Shown here piece by piece: positions 10,902-22,000 of a stretch of DNA of 64,000 bases. This DNA is from Tritrichomonas musculus. Its lineage: Eukaryota; Parabasalia; Tritrichomonadida; Tritrichomonadidae. The notes under the pieces are model-generated. The model did no database searches and had not been told where the DNA came from. It was given only the letters and a program-made list of their open reading frames with translations. Both the position numbers and the translations under genes were made by a program. Numbering within the stretch: position 1 is the first letter of the stretch; the number at the start of each line of letters is the position of its first letter. The stretch is taken from positions 372,001 to 436,000 of the forward strand of contig JAPFFF010000052.1 of NCBI GenBank assembly GCA_039105265.1. The letters run 5' to 3'.

Positions 10902-11598
10902 GTTTTAAAGCTTATTAATGAAATTATATGCATGCTTTATTTTTCAGATCATAAAAAGCTCTACTTCCGGCCTTCTATTTTTTCAAGTATTTTATACTCA
11001 GAAAAATTGTGAGCATAATTGAAGATCTAAAAATATTTTTTCTATAATGGCTCTTTTCAAAAATTCAATTGATTGAGCGTTTAACAGCTCTAGGTTTAAG
11101 TGCTCTCTGAATCATAATATTCTATGAGTTTTTCAATATTGAAAGGTTTACACGAAAACCGATCAGTAAACCCTTAAATGTCAATTATCCTTGATATTTT
11201 TAACCATTAAAATACTCATTAATATATAATTTGAAAGTAGTATTTTCGAAAAAAGTCTGATATTCTAAACATAGATCAAGATTCATGCATGTATTAAAAT
11301 ATCAAATTATTATAAAGATTCTGGCGCTAGATTTTGATAAAATGTTGATTTATTTTGACCTTACTCGCGTACAAAAAGGTGAATTTTGATCGTTTTGGAA
11401 AAGCATATTTTTTATTTTCCTAATATTTGTTTATAATATTACTATTTTCTTATCCACATTCATTTGTAGATTATTATAATATAATTATTATATTAAAATA
11501 TCAAAATTTCCCAATCAAAAAGTGAAAAATAAAAAATTAAACGGTCGTTTGATGTCCAGAGGTCTGTATACTATTAATTATATTAATTTACGGATTTT
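9033..11598. other. Long gene-poor spacer (about 2.5 kb)
   Basis: AT-rich and without a credible gene on either strand. A T-arm-like and D-arm-like stretch at about 10115-10195 was checked as a tRNA relic and rejected. An (AT)n run is annotated separately. Motifs of the CTTTTTGAGA type recur here (around 9700) as they do near 31.1-31.75 kb. Confidence 0.5.
10870..10899. repeat. (AT)n microsatellite
   Basis: A run of alternating A and T of about 28-30 bases interrupting an otherwise irregular AT-rich spacer. Likely variable in length between strains. Confidence 0.85.
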
Positions 11599-13494
11599 TT
11601 AAAAAATGCTGCGATAAGTAACAATCATTTTAATATGTGACATTGTGATTAAATGAGTATTTTCAATAGAGAAATCATCATCAAAACTCCAAAATCCACC
11701 AATGTGAATATATTGAATCAGTTCCCATCTGCATGTTATTAGCATTGAATAAATCTTTAGCATTCTTAAAGTGCAATTTTGATTTAAAAGCATTGTTCCT
11801 TTACTTCCATCCACATCAATTTCACATTCTTTGCCTGTGAGATTTAAAATCAACGAAAAATTTACTTTTAGGATTGGTGCCAGCCTCCCTTAAAGTCCCA
11901 TTCAATTTAATTAATTTATCATTTTCATCACAAAGGTAAGGCAAACAATAAATTAGCTTTTTATTAGTAATGATTAAATATCTTATGAAAACCTCTTCAA
12001 TAGAATCATCAAAATTACAACAAATATAATTATCATTAATATTTATGAAATTGTTCCAATTATTTTCAACTTCTATGACAGAATTATGTATAATGCCTTT
12101 TTCAAACATTGAATCGTCTTGTTTTAATTTATTGCATTCAAAAAATACTTTTAAATTGCATCTTTTTAGAATCCACAAGTTTCCGTTACTTTGTGTTATT
12201 TTTTTTTATCATATCAGATACTTTTCCTGGCTTCATATAAAAAGTTGTCACATTGTTTTCGGTTTCATTTGTTGGAAACATTCGAATATTTAATTTATTT
12301 TGGAAAGTTGGATATTTATCAGCCACAGCTGTAATTCTAACGACCAAATCTATAATTCTATCATTTAAAAAGTTTCTTTTATCATCCATTTTATCCAATG
12401 CATATTCAAACGATACATTCTGATTTAATCCACAACTCCAGCAGCAAAAGAAAGGAGATTCATTACGACCTAATATGACCTGATCAACTGGTATGTTTGC
12501 ATATTCACCGATTCCTTGTCTAATTCCATATACTAAGCCATCGAGGCATACATCAATTTGATGCAAACTTCCATCCCATAATCTGACATTCACAGTCATT
12601 TTGCGTGCATCAAAGACGCTATCGATGTATTCTTTAACAATGTTAACATCGACATTTTTTGTTATTGCAAGGTCAATCGATTTAAGTTTGCTATAAATGT
12701 CAGAAAATTCAAAACGTTCAGATGGTTTTGCACTCCAACATTTTGAGATTATTTCATTAATCACAGGATCAATTGTGTTTGGTATTTCAGGACGTTTTCC
12801 ATTTAGAATCAAACTTTTCGATTTTTCTGAAAATATTTCATGTCCGACAATGATCTCATACAAAATGACAGCAAATGAATATATATCTGCCTTCTGGGTG
12901 TTCCTTCCATCAGAATCGTTGATGAGTTCAGGTGCTACGTAAAGAATGTCATCTTCTTTGTTTTTTGAGATGATTCTGGATTTAGATAATCTGTGGCACA
13001 AATAGTCGCTTATTTGAGGATGTCCTTCTTTATTGATTAAAATATTATTTGGAATCAAATTTCCACGATAAAACTCTTTTGTATGGAGATATTTCATTCC
13101 AGTGACTATTCCTGCAATGGTTGTGGCTTTCCAAGTGTCATCACTTTGACCATTATGTAATGTGTCTGCCAGAGAACCATTTTCCATATAAGGCATGCTT
13201 ACCATTAATGGAGAAGAAGGATCTTTTCGTGAATAATTAATGATTGGCAAAATACAAGGATGTCTTATATTTATATAATAGCTAAGAAGACTTTTAATGT
13301 GTCGTTTGATATTGATTCATTTTCATTTTTTGATAAAAAGTAGCTTTTGATAACAATCTTTTCTGAATTGGTGATATTTTGGAATACTTCTGTTTTCCCA
13401 TATTTTCTTTCTTCAAAAACTCGAATTTTTTTTTCATAGAATCCAAACAAAGATCATCATTGATTGAGTGATCTATATTTTCCAATTGTGACAT
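11599..13494 (-). pseudogene. Protein kinase (degenerate catalytic loop) with C-terminal ubiquitin-like repeats, frame-disrupted
   Basis: Read leftwards, the parts are: an N-terminal segment (MSQLENIDHSINDDL), kinase N-lobe pieces spread over more than one frame (IVIKSYF, NIRHPCIL) and a C-lobe at 12186-13250 (FYRGNLIPNNILINK, SDYLCHRLS, YVAPELI, KADIYSFAVILYEII). The HRD loop reads RGN and the DFG reads DYL, so this is a pseudokinase. After the C-lobe come beta-grasp, ubiquitin-like units: one inside the same frame (KMTVNVRLWDGSLHQID to DRIIDLVVRI), then pieces in the frames 11822-12178 and 11599-11853 (LTGKECEIDVDGS). Shifts are visible near 13380, near 13265, near 12180, near 11830 and inside the last unit. 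So many make a decayed gene likely, though some could be sequencing errors. No catalytic role is expected; a scaffold in ubiquitin or kinase signalling is inference. Confidence 0.65.
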
Positions 13495-13844
13495 AATTTA
13501 AAATGAAGTTGAAATAGTAATTTTGCAAATTTTCCATAAATTGGGAAAACTGGAAATTAACATTCAATTTCAGAAATTTTTGAATTTTCAATAAATTGGG
13601 AAAAACAGAAAACTAATTATTATTGTAATGAATATTCACTGGCTAAAAAATTTTAGATTTTCATTATGTATTGTTTCCCTATTTATATTTTATGAAATTT
13701 AAAAAAGCAAATGATGATTTGAATTGTGAATAAATTTTTGTATAATGTTCTGGAAAAGTGGAGTTTTTTTTGAAAAGATTCAATACTATTCAATTAAAAA
13801 AAAAAAAAAAAATTAAATGTGTATTTAAGAATTGATATTAAATT
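13495..13844. other. Short AT-rich spacer
   Basis: About 350 bases between two kinase-type genes on the same strand. It contains a run of 13 A near 13798-13811. No other feature is seen. Confidence 0.5.
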
Positions 13845-15692
13845 TTAGCTTTTAATGAGATCAAGTTCTTTATCACGATCAGCAATGATTTCTTGATCAA
13901 CATCTGATGCAAGTGAGTATGAATGATTTCTTAGATAATTCAATATTTCTTTAAATGTTGGACGTTCTTCCTGATCTTCTGACAAGCATTTTTCAATCAG
14001 GTCGATGCAGCACTGAGAAATTGAAGAAGATTCTTTTGGAAGTGCAGTTTTTTTGCCTGCCATTTTATCCTTCATACTTTGTTTTGGCAAACTTCCAACG
14101 AACAAGTAATAGACAACAACGCCGAAAGAGTACACGTCGGTTTTGTAGTCATAGTCTTCTTCATTCAGCATTTCAGGTGACATGTAAGCCAATTTTCCAA
14201 CACCTTTCGTCAATGAATCAGAGACAAAAGAATAATCCTTCGATAAGCATTCAAAAATTCGTGCAAGACCGAAATCGATGATTTTCGCATTGAAAACTGC
14301 GTTGAGCCTGATGTTTTCAATCTTTAGATCACGATGAATCATCCCTTTTGAGTGGATGAATTTCATCGCATGGACAATTTCAATGACAATTCGTGTTTTA
14401 AATGTGCTATTCAATACATTGAAAACATCATTTATGTCGTAATCAATGTATTCAAGAAGAATTGAAACTGTCGTCATTTCTTTGTCATGCTTTATTCTTG
14501 AATCTTCAACTGGCTCTGAAAGGTTGATCGCAATAGCTCTGCAGATGCATGGATGATGAATGCCAAATAATATTTCAAACTCTTTCAGTGCATTTTTGAT
14601 GTTATTGAAACTTGAGTCACGATTCTTCTGGTCAATTTTAAATATCTTTTTGCACATCAATTTATTCGTCCTTTTGTCTTTTATCTTATACGTGATCGAC
14701 GTTGCTCCTTCGCCAGCTATTTTGATGTATTCGTGGTACTCAGCATCATCCGCTCCAAAGAAATAGCTTTTGTCTTCTATATCTGCTTTGCTTTTTTTGC
14801 CTTTTTTGGGTGTTTTGTCTTCCTTGTATTTTTGATCTTCTTTGAATTTTTTGTCTTCTTTGGATGTTTTGTCTTCTTTGGATGTTTTGTCTTCTTTGGA
14901 TGTTTTGTCTTCTTTGGATGTTTTGTCTTCTTTGAATTTTTTGTCTTCTTTGGATGTTTTGTCTTCTTTGGATGTTTTGTCTTCTTTGGATGTTTTGTCT
15001 TCCTTGTCTTCTTTGTCTTCTTTTCTTTTTTGGTCTTCTTTGTCTTCGTACTTTGATGTTTTCATTCGTCGTTTCTTTCGATAAATGGATTTCCTGGTGC
15101 TTGACTCTTCTTCTTCACTTTCAATGCGTTGTTGGTATTCATGCAGAGCTCTAAGATCTGTTTTCACACCAAATTCATTCAGTGCGTATTTATCATCTTT
15201 CAAGATTTCTGTTATTTCTGCAAATGTCGGTCTTTTTGATGGATCTTGGGCCCAGCATTTGTTGATAAGATCCCAAATGTGATCTGGTATGTTTTCAAGT
15301 CTCATTAGTCTCACTCCTCTGCCAATCTTCATCATAAATTGCTGGGAACTTCTTACTTCTTTGTCAGGTTCAAATCTGACATCATTATCATTACAAAACA
15401 TGTGGTAAAGTAGCATTCCATATGCGAAAACGTCAACTGATGTGTTATATTCATCATCAACTTCCATAAAAATTTCAGGTGCCATATAGCCATATGTGCC
15501 TATTCTCCTTGTATTATTTTGACCATTTTTAAAAATTTTCAAAAATTCATATCCAAAAATTTTTGGTTCAAAATTTTCATCCAAGTAAATTTGCTGCAAT
15601 TTTAAGTTTCGATGAATGAATCCTCGTTGATGCAGCTTTTTCATCGAACATGCAACACCAAAAATAATTTTCGAGCGAATTGTTGGATTCAT
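13845..15692 (-). CDS. Tandem pseudokinase-kinase protein, C-terminal part (pseudokinase C-lobe, KED repeats, active kinase)
   Basis: 615 residues from the first ATG, but the frame stays open upstream to about 15810 and joins the N-terminal part listed next. Residues 1-165 are the C-lobe of kinase domain 1 (FIHRNLKLQQIYL, HRD read as HRN; KIFGYEF in place of DFG; GYMAPEIF; WAQDPSKRP), so domain 1 is a pseudokinase. Residues 200-310 are charged, with tandem KTSKED units. Residues 330-600 are a second kinase with all key residues: glycine loop GEGATSITY, lysine in MCKKIF, HRDLKIEN, IDFGLA, MSPE and DVYSFGVVVYYLF. The kinase class is TKL-like. The layout recalls a JAK pseudokinase followed by a kinase, which suggests that domain 1 regulates domain 2; that is inference. 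Confidence 0.85.
   Translation of the reverse strand: MNPTIRSKIIFGVACSMKKLHQRGFIHRNLKLQQIYLDENFEPKIFGYEFLKIFKNGQNNTRRIGTYGYMAPEIFMEVDDEYNTSVDVFAYGMLLYHMFCNDNDVRFEPDKEVRSSQQFMMKIGRGVRLMRLENIPDHIWDLINKCWAQDPSKRPTFAEITEILKDDKYALNEFGVKTDLRALHEYQQRIESEEEESSTRKSIYRKKRRMKTSKYEDKEDQKRKEDKEDKEDKTSKEDKTSKEDKTSKEDKKFKEDKTSKEDKTSKEDKTSKEDKTSKEDKKFKEDQKYKEDKTPKKGKKSKADIEDKSYFFGADDAEYHEYIKIAGEGATSITYKIKDKRTNKLMCKKIFKIDQKNRDSSFNNIKNALKEFEILFGIHHPCICRAIAINLSEPVEDSRIKHDKEMTTVSILLEYIDYDINDVFNVLNSTFKTRIVIEIVHAMKFIHSKGMIHRDLKIENIRLNAVFNAKIIDFGLARIFECLSKDYSFVSDSLTKGVGKLAYMSPEMLNEEDYDYKTDVYSFGVVVYYLFVGSLPKQSMKDKMAGKKTALPKESSSISQCCIDLIEKCLSEDQEERPTFKEILNYLRNHSYSLASDVDQEIIADRDKELDLIKS
14815..15056 (-). repeat. In-frame 18-bp tandem repeats coding KTSKED
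   Basis: Units of GTCTTCTTTGGATGTTTT on the plus strand, repeated about seven or eight times with variants (KFKED, KYKED), code a highly charged linker between the two kinase domains. The unit length is a multiple of three, so copy number can change without losing frame. On the opposite strand the same bases give artefact frames rich in Phe, Leu and Ser. Confidence 0.9.
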
Positions 15693-16333
15693 TTCTCTTT
15701 GATTTTTCCCTTTTGATTCATTGTAAATTCTAATTTTATCATAAGCAAAGCCATTTTTAGTATATTCATAAACAAATGTAGGGCCGTGTCCAAGCGATTT
15801 CTTATGGTTAATATATATCCAAATCCAACTGGTTTGATAAATTCTGGAATGTTGAGTCCCCTGGAAAGATCGAAACCTCGAATCCTACAATAAAAATCAG
15901 AATTTCCAGCGGAATTTGAACCTTCATATAATCTGATTAAAACTTTTTTATTTGTTGATTTCTCAATGGCATAGAAGAAATCATGACTAAATTCTTCTTC
16001 GAAGTTGATTATATAGTCATTTAAATTGATACGAATGTCTCTTAAGTTGTATTCATGTCCATCATTTGATCCATCTGAAAGATAAATGCGATTATTTTCT
16101 AATTCAGTAAAATATTCCCCGATTTGTTCTTTTAAGTCCAGCTTTTGATCTCTTAAATAAGCTGCTTTAAAGTCTGTCGGTAAAAAATAGCCATCTTCAC
16201 TGGAATCTTCATTATTCTGTTGATGAGTTTTGATAATTTGGTCGATTAAACTGCTAATTTGCGTTTCATATTTGCATTCAATGCATTTGAACTGGTAGCT
16301 CCCATCATAAACAAAATAATAATGAACTTTCAT
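15689..16333 (-). CDS. Tandem pseudokinase-kinase protein, N-terminal part (frame-shifted from the next gene)
   Basis: 214 residues starting MKVHYYFVYDGSYQFKCIEC. The first 80 residues have a beta-grasp, ubiquitin-like look (KAAYLRDQKLDLKEQIGEYF at the end of the unit). From about residue 110 comes a kinase N-lobe with no good glycine loop (FFYAIEKSTNKKVLIRLYE in the place of beta 2-3; LNIPEFIKPVGFGYIL). After GFGYIL the sensible reading moves to the other frame (SLGHGPTFVYEYTKNGFAYD), which leads straight into the kinase 1 C-lobe of the 13845-15692 gene. So the two reading frames are one gene, 13845-16333, with a single frameshift near 15803-15815 in an AT dinucleotide stretch: either a lesion or an assembly error. 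Confidence 0.75.
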   Translation of the reverse strand: MKVHYYFVYDGSYQFKCIECKYETQISSLIDQIIKTHQQNNEDSSEDGYFLPTDFKAAYLRDQKLDLKEQIGEYFTELENNRIYLSDGSNDGHEYNLRDIRINLNDYIINFEEEFSHDFFYAIEKSTNKKVLIRLYEGSNSAGNSDFYCRIRGFDLSRGLNIPEFIKPVGFGYILTIRNRLDTALHLFMNILKMALLMIKLEFTMNQKGKIKEK

Positions 16334-16545
16334 GAGTTAAAAACAAACTTTTTGGAAAACGTATTTTTTTAACGTATATAATTAATTAGGAAAAGATATT
16401 AGCTATATTTTGATATATATAAAATATAAATATAAAATATTCTGAATTAAATAATTTATTATTTTAAATGAAAATGTTTTAAATTTCAAGATATTTATAA
16501 ATAAATATTTTGAATCATTTTAAAAATTTTGATAGATATTTTTTT
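16334..16545. other. AT-rich spacer upstream of the tandem kinase gene
   Basis: Very AT-rich; holds the presumed promoter of the gene that starts at 16333 (-). Nothing else is visible. Confidence 0.4.
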
Positions 16546-17307
16546 CCGTAAATCATGGCACGGCCATACGACCGTTTATTTTCATTTTTTAAAACTCATC
16601 CAGTTCAATAAAAGATATCCAATCTTATAATTACTAACAAATAAACATGATATTGCTTGTACTAAATGCGTATTGGATGGTCTAGAACTCATTTTTCTAA
16701 AGCTTTTTGAATTATCATAATATTTTTTCAGGGTTGAAGTTTGCAATCATTTCTACTAACCTGTTGTTAATGTATAGAAAGTCCAAGATAAGCGATCACC
16801 GAGCTCATTCCAAGCACAAGCAAAAGATGATGCATTACATTTTTAGATTACCAAATCACCAGCTCGCAACTTGTCACCACCACTACCAACGTGACAGTGA
16901 TTCACAGAAAGTCCAAGATAAGCGATCACCAAACGCATTCCAGGCACAAACAAAAGATGATGCATTACATTTTCTTATTACCAAATCTCCAACTTGCAAC
17001 TTGTAATTATCACTTCCAATTTGACAGCGCTTTACAGAAAGTTCAAGATGAGCAATCTTCGAGCGTATTCCAAGCACAAACGAAAAATTCTGCATAATTA
17101 TTATTTATTTTTTAAGCTTTATTTTTATACTTTTTCTTATTATTGTTTTCTTATTTTTATTAAATTACAAAATATATATATATTTATTCTTAATTCTAAA
17201 AATATTTGAAAAATTGAGATTTCAAAAAAAAATAATAATAGTAAACGTACGTGTTATGATTTACGGACTTTTCTCATTTTTCTTAACGTACGTGTCATGA
17301 TTTACGG
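16546..17307. repeat. Repeat island bounded by an inverted CCGTAAATCATG motif
   Basis: CCGTAAATCATG at 16546-16557 returns as its reverse complement at 17296-17307, and once more, one base shorter, at 17256-17266. The right-hand copies sit in a 29-bp direct repeat with a 41-bp period (starts 17244 and 17285, core ACGTACGTG..ATGATTTACGG). The left copy is followed by a similar but not identical run (GGCACGGCCATACGACCG). This could be the ends of a short non-autonomous DNA transposon that carries the 130-bp tandem array, but no target-site duplication was found, so that reading is tentative. Confidence 0.45.
16776..17096. repeat. 130-bp tandem repeat, about 2.5 copies
   Basis: Copies start at 16776, 16906 and 17036 with AGAAAGTCCAAGATAAGCGA or close variants and share AAAGATGATGCATTACATTTT and CACCACTACCAA-like blocks. 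The last copy is partial. The period is exactly 130, not a multiple of three, and the short frames through it shift between copies, so it is satellite-like rather than coding. Locally richer in G+C than the flanks. Confidence 0.9.
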
Positions 17308-17510
17308 ACTTTTTTATCTATCAAAATTTTATTCAAAAAAAATAAGATGAAATCTTTATTTACTTTTTGACATTACAATAGGATAAACTCAGTTTGAAAA
17401 AATAGATATGAGCTAAATGTTGATATATAATACTTATGTATAAATAATTGTATCTAATTTGTGATCTAAAAAAATATAATTTGTGCTACTTGATACTTTG
17501 GATGAAGGAT

Positions 17511-18674
17511 TTAAATATTTTTGGCTTGATATTCGGGTGGAATTGGTATTCCTGAATTATTAAATAAAGCTTCGAGGAATCCAAAAACTAATCTTTTTCC
17601 GCCTCTCGGATGAATTTTGCCTTTTTTAGCAAGCAAAGAAACAGATCCATTATTTCGATAGAAATAATGATAGCCAAAAGCACTAATTGAAATGTACGAA
17701 TTGCTATGATAAGTTATTGGAATATAAAAGAACAAGTCGGAAGCATAATAAACTTTTTCAGTGTCAGGAACCATTTTTCTGATTGTTTGAATTGCTTTCA
17801 AGTAAATTTCACGTCGAACAATGCATTGCCAGAGTTGCCATTCATGTTTTTTATTTGTCAAGAATTGCTCAACAATTTCATGATTCGAATGAATGATTTT
17901 CTTCTTTTTTTTGTTTCGTTTGGTTTTCACGCTTCCGTCTTTCTTCACCAAATGATAATAAAAACTAAATTCAATGATGTCTATGTTTCTGTTGGCTGAA
18001 ACTGTATCAACAATGTCTGGTACAAATGGCGTGTTTACAATGTCGTCTGGATCAACTTGCCATATGAACATTCCGTTTGATTTTTCAACGCAAATTTGAC
18101 GTACTTTGCTGCTTAATGTTTTCTTTTTTTGTCGATAAATGTGAATATAAATGCATGATCTATCGTATATCAGTACTTCAGATGTGGAAAAAGGTATTTG
18201 TGAAAATGACATATTAAAATATTTTGAATTGTTGATCGCAAATTGTTTGAGATGATATTTGTTTATAAATTCATCATTATGGTTGGTATCAAATGTGCCG
18301 TTGAGTATTAATACAAGATTTTCAAAAAATTGATAACTTCCATCATCTGAGTTCGCATCTACAACTACCATTTCGAAAAGAATATGATTCTTATTTCGTT
18401 CGGTATTTGTATATTGTAGAATACTTAGAGTTAATCTTTCCAAAAAAGATATTTTGTTGTAAAGTGGAATTGCAATCGTGATTAAAGGATTAAAATTATA
18501 ATCATTGCTTGTTTTTTGTTGATTAAAATGGAATTCCGACATTTTAAATATGATTTCGTTAAATCTTTTAAGAGATATTAAGTGGATTATTAAAATAATT
18601 AGGTATAAAAAAAAACAAATCTTATGATTTAAATTGCATCTCGCTAGAAACATAACATGTTTTGAAAATATCAT
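17511..18674 (-). CDS. GT2-like glycosyltransferase, membrane-anchored
   Basis: 387 residues. Residues 18-36 (ICFFLYLIILIIHLISL) form a membrane anchor. The catalytic domain opens with LITIAIPLYNKISFLERL, the GT-A nucleotide-binding start of GT2 enzymes. VVVDANSDDGS is the usual D-x-S-x-D-G-S block, and WQVDPDDIVNTPF carries the metal-binding DxD. ASDLFFYIPI and the C-terminal helix fit the acceptor half. It looks whole. A tract of basic residues (KTKRNKKKKKII) is an insert between core strands. These inverting enzymes act on lipid or protein glycans in the endomembrane system or at the plasma membrane; donor and acceptor are not readable. Confidence 0.85.
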   Translation of the reverse strand: MIFSKHVMFLARCNLNHKICFFLYLIILIIHLISLKRFNEIIFKMSEFHFNQQKTSNDYNFNPLITIAIPLYNKISFLERLTLSILQYTNTERNKNHILFEMVVVDANSDDGSYQFFENLVLILNGTFDTNHNDEFINKYHLKQFAINNSKYFNMSFSQIPFSTSEVLIYDRSCIYIHIYRQKKKTLSSKVRQICVEKSNGMFIWQVDPDDIVNTPFVPDIVDTVSANRNIDIIEFSFYYHLVKKDGSVKTKRNKKKKKIIHSNHEIVEQFLTNKKHEWQLWQCIVRREIYLKAIQTIRKMVPDTEKVYYASDLFFYIPITYHSNSYISISAFGYHYFYRNNGSVSLLAKKGKIHPRGGKRLVFGFLEALFNNSGIPIPPEYQAKNI

Positions 18675-19054
18675 TAAAATATTAGCTTTGATTCAAGATA
18701 CTATGAATGATTGTTTTTTATAGAGACATATTCAATTAATTGAGATGGCAGAAATTTTTATATTTTTATTTATATCTTTTTTTATAATTCTCAAATTAAA
18801 TAAATATTTATATAATTAAATTTTAAATTGACAAAAAAATAAAATAATACGTCAAATATTAATTATAATTAATAAATCTCACAAGAAAAGTTCAATAATG
18901 AATATAATAATAAAAATAATTATAATTTATAACAAAAAAGCAATATATATCTCGTAAAGAATAATTTTCAACTTAATTAAAAAAAAAAAAAAAATAAGAT
19001 AAAAATAAATCTGATTGAAATTAATATTTTTTATTTATAAAAGAACATTTTTCT
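18675..19054. other. AT-rich spacer
   Basis: Upstream of the GT2 gene (-) and downstream of the EndoV-VWA gene (-). A run of A at 18979-18993 is present and nothing else stands out. Confidence 0.5.
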
Positions 19055-22000
19055 TTATAATTTGCAATATGCTTCATTTTTGAGACTTTCGGCAAATTCT
19101 AAAATATCTTCATATGGAGGAGCACCTATTTTCTTTGATAATGCTGCTATAGTTTTATATTTGATTGAATATATTGTTCTTGGTATTCCTTCGATCAAAC
19201 GGAATGGCGCGATAGCGCAAAGGAGCCTCTTTCTTGCATATTCTTCTGTGTATTCTAATTGGTTTGGACAGTAAACAGCGTGGTGGCCGTGTCTGTTTGG
19301 CATTGGCCTGCATAAGTTATTCATGTAATAGTCCATGACTTTTTCGCTTCCATCCAAGAACTGATCCACATATTGTTGAACAACGTTGACGTTTCTGTAA
19401 TTGTTTGTGAGACACCAAGAGTGGCTCTCTTTGTCTTTGCCTAATGCAATCAAGAGAAAAACGTTTCTATAGAATTTTTTGAATTGTGGATCGACGCGCT
19501 TGACCTTGTCAATGATTGTTGTGAATATTTGTTCTGCATCGATCATTGAGAGCTTATATGGCTCTTCCATCCAATATAATTGGAATCCTTCGTTTAATTT
19601 GGTCCAGAATTCATCGAGATCGCAATTCCTGAATGGTTCGATAAGTAATTCAACTGCTTCTTTGATTAAGTATTGTTTCCTGTTGTCTTGCAATGCCAAA
19701 ATGTTTTCAGCATTGATTCTCTTAAGATAGAAGAAGCATGCGATTCTTAAGATTTCATTTGGATCTTGTGTTGCAAAGATTGGTTTGATTTCATACATTT
19801 CTTCTTCGTCCTTGTTATTTTCTTTTTTATTTCCTACTTTTTGATATTTGAATGATTTCTTCATGATGTTTGATTGAGCAATGAATGATGTAATCAATAA
19901 TGGGCTTGGTGCTTCAAATTCATCTGATCTTAAAAGAGACCAGATTGTCTTGAAAAGGAAGATTGAGAATCTTGATGATAAATTTGGTTCAATTATATTG
20001 AATTGGAATTCTTTGAAATTGACTGGTTCTGCAAGTTCCAATGGATTTTGTTCTTCATAGTTTTCTGGATCTAATTCGATTCTTGGGAAGATTTGGCTGA
20101 TGTATTCATCACGTTTTTTTTCATCGATGTTTGAAACGAAAATAGAAACTGTTTCATTAATTGCTTGGTGGAAGAATTTGATCATGAAATCATGATCAGC
20201 TGTAGCAATCAATGGTTTGAGTTGGAAGAAGCAGTTCAATAATTTGTTAATACCATTACAATTGTATGGATTTTGTGGAGAAAATGCATTGAATGGTATT
20301 TCATTGTCTTTAAGCTTGCTTTCAAATTCAAACATCATATCTTTGCATCCTTTACTGTTCATTGCTTCCAACGTCTTGGCAACCAATTCAAGAGCTTCTC
20401 TTTCATTAACTGATATTTTTCCTTCTTTGTCTTTGAATGATTGATATAATAATCTGCATATAAATGCATTGCATGTTGCCCTTGTGATTGCTGCCAGTGG
20501 CTCAATGTGTCTGTGAAGTCCATATGAAACCAATGCATCAAGCCACTTTGTAACGTCAAGAATCTTGATGATGAAACTTGACAAAACATCTGAACAGATT
20601 GGAACAATGCCACTTTTCTCATTTGTGCCGATTAAATCCTTGAATTGACTGATGATTTCTTCACTTGGTTCTTTTTCATTTTGGATGATATCGAACAATG
20701 ATGAGATTGACATTGTGTATGATGTTGAGACATCTTTAAGAACAATTGGCCATGAATCTTGCATGTTGAATTTGCCATCTTCGTTTAATTGGAACAAGAA
20801 TGGATATCCGATAACAAAATTACCGATAATTTTAACAAGATTAACAATGTTTTCTTCGGCTTCTGCCTTCTCTTCGTCGAAACTATTAAGTTCATCAAAT
20901 GCGTCTGTTAATGTCATCATTGAAAATATGCAGCTGACTGATGTCTCGTTTAACCATTCTTTTGAAGGTTTGGCTTCTTTCATTTGTTTGCTGATAAGTG
21001 TGAACTCCTTAGTTTCATCCAAAAATTTATATCCGCTGTTGTCGCCATTCATAATTTTGAAGAATGATTTCAAAGCTTTAATTGTAATTGTTCCTTTTTG
21101 GATCAGTTCTTTTGATGACAACATTACTCTTTTGGCTCCTCTTTCTGATGGTTTCAGTCTCATTAAAATTCTCTTTTCTGCCAATGCTTTTGAAATTTCT
21201 TCTTTGTCATAAATGTTTTGAACAGTGCTCTTTGATAAGTCATCTTCTTTTTCGTATGTTGTGCAATCTTCACCTGGCAATAACATTTTGATTCCATCAA
21301 CAATTGTTGCATCAGTATTGTTAATTAAATTGAAAATGATTGACTTCATTTGTGCCTCAAATGTTGCTGAGCTGTTTGGAATAATGAAACTCAATGCGTG
21401 TGTCAAGTAAGACAATACTGAAAATGGTTTTGTTGTTGAATGGTAATCATCAGTCAAAAATGAGAAAACTTGAATTCCTTCATAATCTAACATCTTACTT
21501 AATTCGATCCAATCTTGTGCAAATTTGATTTGTTTTTCACTTAAATATCTTTGTTCTGAACTGTAATTGTTTGATCCGTTGTTTCTAAAGTGTGGTGGTG
21601 CATCTGTGATAAATAAGCAAACATTGATCATATCTTGTGCACGCTCTCTAATGTCCATAATCATCTCGGCCAAACATGTTTTATGTGCTTCTGGTGAATC
21701 GCCTCCTCCACGTGCTGTTTCTTGTGAAATAACAAACTTTGCATCAATGCAATCGTTCATGAATGTTTTCTTTGTGATTACCTTGCTATCGCAGTAATCT
21801 CTAACGCCATAAAATGATATAATAACGTTTGGAAACTCGTTTTTGATGATTGACACCAAGTTTGATAATGAGTTTTTGATATTTGTGATAGCGCTTCCCA
21901 TTGAACCAGTGCAGTCCAATGCGATAATCAAGTGGAAAACTTTTGTCTTTGTATCAACAATTGATGCTTCGGTGTTATTTTGTTTTTCGCTTTGGTATTG

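Noticed and set aside
14733-15282. Plus-strand frames rich in Phe, Leu and Ser across the kinase linker
   Set aside because: They are the antisense of the KTSKED repeats in a clear kinase gene.
16707-17209. Short plus- and minus-strand frames in the 130-bp array
   Set aside because: The period is not a multiple of three and the same bases are read in different frames in each copy; not protein-coding.
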